Shown: piece after piece, positions 6,753 through 12,834 of the stretch
Position numbering within the stretch: position 1 is the stretch's first letter
How the letters are laid out: each line of letters opens with the position of its first letter
Assembly: GCA_900543705.1 (NCBI GenBank)
Contig: UQSL01000047.1
Location: 1-15,575, forward strand
DNA length: 15,575 nucleotides
Origin: an uncultured Oscillospiraceae bacterium
GTDB lineage: Bacteria > Bacillota > Clostridia > Oscillospirales > Ruminococcaceae
Direction: 5' to 3'
Notes under the pieces: model-generated
Told to the model about the DNA's origin: nothing
Database searches by the model: none
The model's input: the letters and a program-made list of their open reading frames with translations, nothing else
Made by a program: the position numbers and the translations under genes

Positions 6753-7133
6753 ATGAATAAGAAGGGGATTTCGACTGGGAGATTGATTCGCCCGCTCCTG
6801 ATTACAATCCTTTTGATCTGTTTATTTGTGAAAACACCAAATGGAAAAATTGTTCTGATTCCATTCCTGGTCTGCAGTTTTGCTTCGTTGGGAAAAAATA
6901 TCGCTACGATTGTGGAAAAACCGGATTACAGTAAGATATTTGATAAAATATTTATCGGGAGTTTTTTGGCATTCTGGTTTGGCATTTTGATTTATTGGTG
7001 CTATGTGAGTATCAAGAGGAAAGATTATGTCTTGCCTTTGTTTTCGATCCCCTTTTGGATTGTTGGAATAGCTATCGTGAAAAAGAGCTTTTTCACGACA
7101 AAAAAAGATTCAAAACATCGAAAAGAAAAGTGA
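6753..7133 (+). CDS. Small membrane protein of unknown function
   Basis: A 126-residue protein I do not recognise. Hydrophobic segments lie at about 12-27, 33-48, 66-85 and 93-110, and the C-terminus is strongly basic (KKDSKHRKEK), predicted cytoplasmic. GGAGG (6737-6741) precedes the ATG by 11 bases, and a good promoter lies upstream. Its stop overlaps the GTG start of the DUF3592 gene (GTGA), so the two proteins are probably made together and may interact in the membrane. Base composition is clearly more AT-rich than in the flanking genes, which could mean later acquisition. Confidence 0.75.
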   Translation: MNKKGISTGRLIRPLLITILLICLFVKTPNGKIVLIPFLVCSFASLGKNIATIVEKPDYSKIFDKIFIGSFLAFWFGILIYWCYVSIKRKDYVLPLFSIPFWIVGIAIVKKSFFTTKKDSKHRKEK

Positions 7134-7792
7134 AATTTAATTTTAGAATTATCGGGGGCAGTATACTTGTCCTGATCATATTTCTAATGGGTGTCTTACT
7201 CCTGTTTTTTGGAATCAAGGATACCTATGTATTTAATCAAGAGACAAAACATTATATTGCAACAAACGGGTACTATCTGGATTATGAAGTTTCTGACAAC
7301 GATCAGGATGGAACACTCTATAAACTGACCTATCGTTACGAAGCGGATGGGCAGGAATATTTGATTACAACAGACTATGGCACAAATTACATTCCCCCGC
7401 AAAACAGTATCCGGGAAGTGCGGTATAACCCGGATAATCCGGAAAAAGCTGTTCTTGTGGGGACGAATCGCAATAACATATTCATATTTATGGGTGTATT
7501 CTTTCTTCTGGGTTCCCTTACATTTGTACTTGGGGCACTTACTGTATTGGGCTATTTTGACAGATTTAAAATTGACGTCATTGGAACTTATATCGGAGCA
7601 AAACTTGTAATTGTAGGAATCGGCATTCTCTTATTTCAAAATGGAACGACTATGTCCCTTCTCGAAACGGTAAAATCGTTTGGGTTGTGGACCCTGATCC
7701 CGCTGATGTTTATCGCGGTGGGAATCCTGCTGCTTGTGAGAAGCCTGTTTTCGAAAAAGAGGAGAAAGCAGCGAGAAAAAACCAAACAATAA
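7130..7792 (+). CDS. DUF3592 domain membrane protein
   Basis: A 220-residue protein with a transmembrane helix at 9-29, an extracytoplasmic beta-rich DUF3592-type domain at about 45-112 (paired Y-x-Y strands, then VRYNPDNPEKAVL, the family's characteristic Y-x-P-x-x-P-x-x-A block), and helices at about 117-142, 157-170 and 187-206. It ends in a basic tail (KKRRKQREKTKQ). The start is GTG at 7130, overlapping the previous stop; a longer frame back to 6995 would run through the upstream gene and is rejected. DUF3592 proteins have no established biochemical role. A bidirectional terminator follows. Confidence 0.75.
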   Translation: MKFNFRIIGGSILVLIIFLMGVLLLFFGIKDTYVFNQETKHYIATNGYYLDYEVSDNDQDGTLYKLTYRYEADGQEYLITTDYGTNYIPPQNSIREVRYNPDNPEKAVLVGTNRNNIFIFMGVFFLLGSLTFVLGALTVLGYFDRFKIDVIGTYIGAKLVIVGIGILLFQNGTTMSLLETVKSFGLWTLIPLMFIAVGILLLVRSLFSKKRRKQREKTKQ

Positions 7793-7871
7793 AAATTGAT
7801 ATGTGTTATTATATTTTCCAAACTGCATTTTTTTGTCATGAAACTGGTCATCTGACAGTGAAAGCAAGGAA

Positions 7872-7908
7872 AAAACATCCCCGAATCCATCGGATACGGG
7901 GATGTTTT
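7872..7908. terminator. Bidirectional terminator between convergent genes
   Basis: AAAACATCCCCG (7872-7883) and CGGGGATGTTTT (7897-7908) are perfectly complementary; the loop holds a further ATCC/GGAT pairing. T-runs follow in both directions (TTTT on plus, TTTTTT on minus). It serves the DUF3592 pair from the left and the amidohydrolase operon from the right, lying 10 bases past the latter's stop. Confidence 0.9.
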
Positions 7909-7918
7909 CAGGAGAATT

Positions 7919-9067
7919 TTATTCTCTGGTCAGATAGTCATAGGCAAACTGGACATGGAGCGAAGCTCCGACAATCATCCCGCGCTCGTCACAGTCAAAC
8001 TTGGAGTGATGGTTCGGGTAGATGTACTTGTTGTCCGGGGTATTGGTGCCGATGTTGGCAAACGCACCCGGGCACTTGGTCAGGTAGTAGGCGAAATCCT
8101 CGGAGCCGGTGGTCGGCGGAAGCGGATGGTCAGCCTCCTTGCCGAACAGGGTAATGAGCGCGTTCTTTGCAATTGCGGTAATCTCCGGGTCGTTGACGAC
8201 CGAATCGGTGATGCACTCGGAATTCACCGTCGCGGTGACCCCATAGGCGGCGCAGGTCTCGATGAAAATTCGGCGGGTCCACTCCTCCACCTTGGCGTTG
8301 ATGGCGGGATTAAAGGTGCGGCAGGTGCCTTCCAGGTGCATGGTATCCTTCCCTGTTTTCGGGTCGATTCCGCCGTGGATATCGCACATGGAAAAGACGA
8401 ACATCTCCTCCGGCGGGGTTTCCCGGCTGGAAAGCGTCTGCATATCGAGCAGAGCGGCACAGGCGGCCGGCACGACATTCGAGCTTTCAGCACTGTCTGA
8501 AACAAGGTCAATCAGAAACGTGCGGGAGGAGGAGTGGCGCACACCTGGCTCGATGTCCACCTCGCCAACAGGCAGCCCGATGTGTTCGTGTTCACCGAAC
8601 ACACAGTCCACATCGTCGAGGAATCCGTTTTCCACAATCTGTTTTGCGCCCCGGCAGGACTCCTCTGCGGGCTGGAACAGCAGCTTGACCGTGCCGGGAA
8701 AGCTGTCCTTTATCTGGTTTAACGCCCTCGCCGCGGCAAGAAGTTGGGTTGCATGCCCGTCGTGGCCGCATGCGTGCATTGCCTTGCCGGTGGGGCAGGC
8801 AAAGGGTAGCCCGGTTTCCTCCGGCATGGCAAGCGCGTCAATGTCGCCGCGCAGGGCGACTGTTTTCCCCGGCCCTCTCCCATGGATGGTGGCGATGACC
8901 GCATGAAAAGGGGTCACAACATGTTCGATGCCGGATTTGGTCAGTTCCTCCGAGATGCGGGCAGCGGTGCGGATTTCCTCTCCGCTCGGCTCCGCATGCT
9001 GGTGCAGGTCGCGGCGGAAAGCGACCATTTCCTCAAACTGGTCGGTAATGAGCTTTTTGATGTCCAT
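7919..9067 (-). CDS. M20D-family amidohydrolase with reduced lid domain
   Basis: A 382-residue metallo-amidohydrolase related to hippurate hydrolase and IAA-amino-acid hydrolases, which remove acyl groups from amino acids. The di-metal site is intact: C100 and H102 in HACGHDGH, E135/E136 in FQPAEES, H160 in FGEHEHIGLPVG and H353 in PNHHSKFDCDE; RGDIDAL is at 73-79. The inserted lid domain (about 180-252) is unusual. Where the family has GGHxxxP it reads VSDSAESSN, and the NVIP loop is replaced by DPKTGKD, so the lid histidine and asparagine that complete the active site across the dimer are absent. The ATG at 9065-9067 follows GGGGAGGGG. The upstream neighbour encodes a lone lid domain with both motifs. 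Substrate unknown. Confidence 0.88.
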   Translation of the reverse strand: MDIKKLITDQFEEMVAFRRDLHQHAEPSGEEIRTAARISEELTKSGIEHVVTPFHAVIATIHGRGPGKTVALRGDIDALAMPEETGLPFACPTGKAMHACGHDGHATQLLAAARALNQIKDSFPGTVKLLFQPAEESCRGAKQIVENGFLDDVDCVFGEHEHIGLPVGEVDIEPGVRHSSSRTFLIDLVSDSAESSNVVPAACAALLDMQTLSSRETPPEEMFVFSMCDIHGGIDPKTGKDTMHLEGTCRTFNPAINAKVEEWTRRIFIETCAAYGVTATVNSECITDSVVNDPEITAIAKNALITLFGKEADHPLPPTTGSEDFAYYLTKCPGAFANIGTNTPDNKYIYPNHHSKFDCDERGMIVGASLHVQFAYDYLTRE

Positions 9068-9083
9068 CCTCTGTTCCCCTCCC

Positions 9084-9398
9084 CTATTCCAAACACAAGT
9101 CAAGTGTTGTGCGGTAAGCGGCCGCGGTGTGGGAAATACCGGCTTTGAGCTTTTCAAGTGTCTGCTCGCTACCGTAGCTGATTTGACCCGCAACTATCGC
9201 ATCGTTTGGAATGACATTGAACTTGGTGCCAGTATCCATCCGGGTGAAGGAGACAAGCGCGTCTCCGGTTCTCTGCGCCAGTATCTGCAAATCGCGGACA
9301 ACAGCACTTGCTGCGACGATCGGGTCAATGGTGACGGCGGGGATGGCCCCGTGCCCGCCCTTTCCGGTGACGGTCAGGGTGAAATGTTTTGTGGTCAT
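9084..9398 (-). CDS. Free-standing M20 peptidase lid (dimerisation) domain
   Basis: A 104-residue protein that is almost exactly one M20 dimerisation domain. It has TLTVTGKGGHGAIP (7-20, lid His H16), DPIVAASAVVRDLQIL (25-40), the strand LVSFTRM, and FNVIPNDAIVAG (60-71, N61), then one helix and a stop. No catalytic domain or metal ligand is present. It has an excellent ribosome binding site (AAAGGAGG, six bases before ATG), a clean frame and a 16-base gap to the amidohydrolase start, so it looks expressed rather than decayed. It may pair with the downstream enzyme and supply the missing lid residues. Alternatively it is the surviving middle of a deleted second M20 gene. Confidence 0.7.
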   Translation of the reverse strand: MTTKHFTLTVTGKGGHGAIPAVTIDPIVAASAVVRDLQILAQRTGDALVSFTRMDTGTKFNVIPNDAIVAGQISYGSEQTLEKLKAGISHTAAAYRTTLDLCLE

Positions 9399-9445
9399 GA
9401 AAATCCTCCTTTATTTGTCTGTAACGATAGGGTTACTGCAAAGGG

Positions 9446-10873
9446 TTATATTCTCAGCGGTTCAATGCGCTCGGTATCTAGGATATCGAACGTACCGCGG
9501 TGGACACGGATAATATTCTGGTTTTCCAGAATCCGCAGCTCCTTGCACAGGGCAGGGCGGGAAATGCCGAGGTAGCGCGCCATATTTTCCCGGCTCAGCG
9601 GCGGATTCAGATGGGAAGTGCCCTCGCGTTCCATCAGCGAGTAAAGATACCAGATAATCCGCTGACGCGCAGCCGGGTTGGAAAGCAGGTGAACCTTGTC
9701 GCGCAAAACGGAGATTTTGCGGCTCATCATGGTAAACAGGTTGTTGAGGATCGTCTCCTGTTCCTCATACCGCCCGTTAAACAGTTCGGAAAAGTCTTCC
9801 CCCCGGATAACCATAACCCTGCAGTCAGTCTCCGCCTTGCAGGAGATGTCAAAATGGGAGCGGGAGGAAAAGTAAGAAGTATCCCCGGTCAGCTCCCCGG
9901 AGCTTATCTGTACCACAAGGTGGGGGTGCGAATCACACCGTTCAAACAACAGCGAGAGGGTGCCGTCGAGCACAAGGTAAAGCTTTCCCTCGGTGTCGCC
10001 TCTCCGATACAGGTATTCCGCCGCCGGGACATGGATGAACTTCGCATGGGAAAGCTGAACAAACCGGCTGACCTCCACAGTAGAAAGGCGCTCAAACAGC
10101 GGCAGTGTACGCAAAAACGAGGAGCTTGCCGCAGCTGCCGCAGGAAAACGCCGAATTTTCGCGGAGGCCCTCTCCGGATTCTTCTCTTTGGGAGGGGCAA
10201 AGGCGTCCTTGTCCAAAATTTTGATTTCCCCTTTGCGCACTTCAATCAGACCTTCCTTTTGCATACCGGAGAGCCCGCGGGAAAGCGCTTCCCTGGAAAT
10301 CCCAAGGTAATTGGCAAGCTGGGAGCGGGTATAGCCGGGGTAAGCCGATTCCTCCTGCGACAGGGTGGAGAGATATTTCACAATGCGTTCACGTACCGTC
10401 AGGGATTTCAGGCAGGAAATTTTCTGGTACAAAAAGGCTGCCTTGTCCTCCGTAATGCGCAGGAAATTGAGCAAAACACGGGTGTGCAGGCTCCTTCCGG
10501 TGCCGTTGGACGCATGAAAAAAAGAAACAGGGATGCGCATGAGTACCGTATCCGTGACCGCGCGGTAGGAATAGGGGATGTGGCGAATGCCGCTGAACGC
10601 GAGGACAATGCCGAAGATGCTCCCTGCGCGGAGAATGCGCAATTGGTGCTCAAGTACCGTGTCGCGCAGCAAAGCGAGGGAGATTTCCCCGCTCACAATC
10701 AGATAGACACAGCCGAGACTGCCCGGCCGGTCCAGGTCATCATGGTAAATGGTCTGCCCGGCGGCGTAGCTTTTGATACTGTATCCCAGCTCGGAGAGAA
10801 CGGTCAGGATTTCGAGTTCGGAAAATCCATCGAACAGGGTACAGTTTTTGATAGTGGAAAATACCTCAGTCAT
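9446..10873 (-). CDS. Tandem Crp/Fnr-family transcription regulator (two full units in one chain)
   Basis: A 475-residue protein, about twice the family length (220-230). Unit 1 has a cNMP-binding-type beta-roll at about 10-120 (VYLIVSGEISLALL), a dimer-type helix at 130-155 and a winged HTH at about 183-213 (TRSQLANYLGISREALSRGL). A linker rich in Ala/Ser/Lys (225-252) leads to unit 2: beta-roll 258-365 (LYLVLDGTLSLLFER) and HTH 428-458 (SRENMARYLGISRPALCKEL). No FNR-type four-cysteine cluster is seen, and the classic cAMP-contact Arg-Ser pair is not evident, so the signal is unknown. The ATG follows GAGGG. The gene heads a leftward unit with the lid-domain and amidohydrolase genes (47-base gap), suggesting local control. 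Confidence 0.85.
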   Translation of the reverse strand: MTEVFSTIKNCTLFDGFSELEILTVLSELGYSIKSYAAGQTIYHDDLDRPGSLGCVYLIVSGEISLALLRDTVLEHQLRILRAGSIFGIVLAFSGIRHIPYSYRAVTDTVLMRIPVSFFHASNGTGRSLHTRVLLNFLRITEDKAAFLYQKISCLKSLTVRERIVKYLSTLSQEESAYPGYTRSQLANYLGISREALSRGLSGMQKEGLIEVRKGEIKILDKDAFAPPKEKNPERASAKIRRFPAAAAASSSFLRTLPLFERLSTVEVSRFVQLSHAKFIHVPAAEYLYRRGDTEGKLYLVLDGTLSLLFERCDSHPHLVVQISSGELTGDTSYFSSRSHFDISCKAETDCRVMVIRGEDFSELFNGRYEEQETILNNLFTMMSRKISVLRDKVHLLSNPAARQRIIWYLYSLMEREGTSHLNPPLSRENMARYLGISRPALCKELRILENQNIIRVHRGTFDILDTERIEPLRI

Positions 10874-10890
10874 GGTGAATCCCTCGGTTT

Positions 10891-10907
10891 GTCATTAGAA
10901 TCACAGA
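10891..10907. repeat. Direct repeat copy 1 (GTCATYAGAATCACAGA)
   Basis: Seventeen bases matching copy 2 at 11033-11049 except for one base. This copy lies 18 bases before the tandem Crp/Fnr start codon, overlapping its possible promoter. Confidence 0.5.
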
Positions 10908-10921
10908 TTAAAATCATCAAA
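10894..10921 (-). promoter_or_regulatory. Possible leftward promoter of the tandem Crp/Fnr operon
   Basis: On the minus strand TTTGAT (10916-10921) and TCTAAT (10894-10899) are 16 bases apart. The spacer carries TGTGA, a Crp-type half-site, which would fit autoregulation. The implied leader is only about 14 bases, so another start further upstream is possible. Confidence 0.3.
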
Positions 10922-11032
10922 AGATGATAAAATGTAGCGGAACCATCCCATAAATACGGAAACGTCCGGAAATAATAACAAAGTACGGACGCATCTGTGA
11001 GGAATGATTGTACAAAACAGAAATCGCTGCAT

Positions 11033-11049
11033 GTCATCAGAATCACAGA
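11033..11049. repeat. Direct repeat copy 2 (GTCATYAGAATCACAGA)
   Basis: Partner of the copy at 10891-10907, 142 bases away. It precedes the TATACT at 11064 by about 15 bases, where an activator could act on the antiporter promoter. Confidence 0.5.
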
Positions 11050-11295
11050 ATTCTGTATCCAATTATACTACAATTTATATGGGCAGTAAATGCCCTGGGA
11101 ACATTTTGCGTGAACACCTGCATGCGGACATGGTGGAAAAAGAACCCGCTTGTGTTGCGGCAAAGAAATACTTTTGCCGGTTATCTAAGGCTGTGCGAGT
11201 GAATTTCGTGAGTGCAGGCATAAACGAGAATACGGCTCTGCCGGAACGCAACCTGGCGGGGCCTAAATTTGTGGGAAAAAGGAAGGGGAACGAGA

Positions 11296-12555
11296 ATGCT
11301 GTCTTATGGATTTTTTCTCGATTTGGCGATAATCCTGCTGCTGACCAAGCTGCTGGGGCTGCTGACCAAAAGAATCAGCCTACCGCAGGTGGTCGGTGCT
11401 ATTTTTGCGGGACTGCTAATCGGGCCAAGCTGTTTCAACATCGTGCATGAGAGCGATTTTATTGCAAAAATGGCGGAAATCGGCGTCATCATGCTCATGT
11501 TTACTGCGGGGCTTGAAACGGATTTGCAGGAGCTGAAGAAAACAGGCTTAGCAGCGTTTGTCATTGCAGTCGCGGGAGTTGTGGTCTCCCTGGGGGGCGG
11601 CTGGCTGGTTTACAGCCTGTTTTACGGGTTTTCTCCGGTGGGAAGCCCGGAATTTATCGAAAGCATTTTTGTCGGTGTTATCCTCACTGCAACTTCGGTC
11701 AGCATCACGGTGGAGACGCTCAGGGAGCTCGGAAAACTCAAAGGGCGCGTTGGAACGGCTATCCTGGGTGCCGCCATTATTGACGATATCATCGGCATTG
11801 TGGTGCTCACCTTTGTCATCGGAATGAAGGACAGCTCTGCCGGCAGCCCGCTTCAGGTGATCATCAGCACGGTTTGCTTTTTTATCTTTGTGCTGCTCAT
11901 CGGGTTCGGCGCACATATCCTGTTTCAAAAGCTGGAAAAAAACAAGATCGAGCGGCGCCGTATTCCAATTCTGGGGCTGGTGTTCTGTCTGCTGCTGTCC
12001 TATGTGGCGGAGCATTTCTTCGGTGTGGCTGATATTACCGGTGCATTCTTTGCGGGTATCATCCTGTGCAACATCCGCTCCACCAGCTACATTGTTCGTA
12101 AAATTGACGTCACCTCTTATATGATTTTCGGGCCCATCTTTTTTGCAAGCATCGGCATCAACACCAACCTGCGGGAAGTCGGCATTGACATGCTGTGGTT
12201 TACGATTATTCTCACGGCTGTGGGTCTGCTGACCAAGATACTTGGCTGCGGGCTTGCGGCAAAGCCGTTCCATTTTAATAACAAAGATGCGCTTCGCATC
12301 GGCGTCGGCATGATGTCGCGCGGCGAGGTCGCCTTGATTGTTGCACAAAAGGGAGCTAGTGCGGGAATTATCCAGCCTTCCCTGTTTGCGGCGGTCATCG
12401 TGCTCGTTATCGTTTCTACAATCGCAACGCCGATTTTCCTCAAACTGCTGTACAAAAACGAGCCGCAGATTCCGGGCGGAGAGGACGGTTCAAACAGCGA
12501 ATTACAGGTAGTCCGCGATATGGACAGCCAGCTGGAGGAAAACAGCCTCAGCTGA
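11296..12555 (+). CDS. CPA2-family cation:proton antiporter (NapA/KefB-like membrane domain)
   Basis: A 419-residue integral membrane exchanger, predicted to swap Na+ or K+ for H+ across the cytoplasmic membrane. About 12-13 hydrophobic segments fill residues 1-395. Family marks are LPQVVGAIFAGLLIGP (29-44), MFTAGLETDL (68-77), the unwound-helix region TATSVSITVETLRELG (131-146), the ion-binding AAIIDDIIGI (159-168) with adjacent D163-D164 (typical of electrogenic members), and MSRGEVALIVA near the C-terminus. The tail (about 398-419) is short and acidic, without a TrkA-N domain. The ATG at 11296 follows GGAAGGGGAA; a start at 11269 would precede that site. The gene stands alone, divergent from the tandem Crp/Fnr gene. 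Confidence 0.9.
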   Translation: MLSYGFFLDLAIILLLTKLLGLLTKRISLPQVVGAIFAGLLIGPSCFNIVHESDFIAKMAEIGVIMLMFTAGLETDLQELKKTGLAAFVIAVAGVVVSLGGGWLVYSLFYGFSPVGSPEFIESIFVGVILTATSVSITVETLRELGKLKGRVGTAILGAAIIDDIIGIVVLTFVIGMKDSSAGSPLQVIISTVCFFIFVLLIGFGAHILFQKLEKNKIERRRIPILGLVFCLLLSYVAEHFFGVADITGAFFAGIILCNIRSTSYIVRKIDVTSYMIFGPIFFASIGINTNLREVGIDMLWFTIILTAVGLLTKILGCGLAAKPFHFNNKDALRIGVGMMSRGEVALIVAQKGASAGIIQPSLFAAVIVLVIVSTIATPIFLKLLYKNEPQIPGGEDGSNSELQVVRDMDSQLEENSLS

Positions 12556-12588
12556 TCGGAGAAAGAGAAAAAAGAGAACCATGCAGGC

Positions 12589-12626
12589 AGAAAGCGTCAT
12601 ATCCTTTTTGGGATACGGCGCTTTCT
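12589..12626 (+). terminator. Terminator-like hairpin after the antiporter gene
   Basis: AGAAAGCG (12589-12596) pairs perfectly with CGCTTTCT (12619-12626), and inner TATCC/GGATA extends the stem with a small internal loop. The following T-run is interrupted (TTTGG), so it may be a processing hairpin or a weak terminator. Confidence 0.5.
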
Positions 12627-12772
12627 TTGGTATTGGAAGAGAAAGAGACAGGTTTCCCATGGGTTTTTAATCTGTTTTTAACCACCGGGACAAAAACCAG
12701 ATTATTCGAGGGAATACGACGGAAAATGCGCTTTTTTTCCAAATCAAAAGGGTATAATTTACAATTGGTTCC

Positions 12773-12801
12773 TTGCGTTTTCTAAAAGAATAAACTACAC
12801 T
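12773..12801 (+). promoter_or_regulatory. Promoter for yfhO-like gene
   Basis: TTGCGT (12773-12778) and TACACT (12796-12801) have a 17-base spacer and lie 33 bases before the start codon. A perfect TATAAT at 12753-12758 lacks a clear -35 box but could give a second start. Confidence 0.45.
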
Positions 12802-12834
12802 GAAAACCGAAAAAATGAACTTCGAGGTACCAGT

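Larger units (their letters stand above)
10874..11295. other. Long intergenic region with repeated TCACAGA motifs
   Basis: No gene is supported in these 422 bases; the open frame at 11004 has no ribosome binding site or recognisable product. The stretch holds a 17-base direct repeat GTCATYAGAATCACAGA at 10891-10907 and 11033-11049 (one mismatch) and the inverted motif TCTGTGA at 10994-11000. It also has the small dyad ATCATC-AAAA-GATGAT (10913-10928) and a hairpin GGGCA/TGCCC (11081-11095). TGTGA/TCACA are Crp-type half-sites, and this region separates the divergent tandem Crp/Fnr and antiporter genes. A TATACT (11064-11069) could be a -10 for the antiporter, without a good -35. Confidence 0.45.

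Noticed and set aside
6995..7129. Upstream in-frame extension of the DUF3592 gene
   Set aside because: Overlaps the preceding membrane-protein gene; the GTG at 7130 in the GTGA overlap is the better start.
9068..9193. Upstream in-frame extension of the amidohydrolase
   Set aside because: It would overlap the lid-domain gene; the ATG at 9065-9067 has its own ribosome binding site and gives the family N-terminus.
9500..10927. A 475-codon open frame on the plus strand opposite the tandem Crp/Fnr gene
   Set aside because: It mirrors the codon structure of the real minus-strand gene, has no ribosome binding site and no recognisable domain.
11004..11450. Plus-strand frame of 148 codons before the antiporter
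   Set aside because: No ribosome binding site, no recognisable motifs, and it runs into the antiporter gene out of frame.
11548..12348. A 266-codon minus-strand frame across the antiporter gene
   Set aside because: Antisense to a clear membrane transporter; low-complexity, polar composition typical of a shadow.
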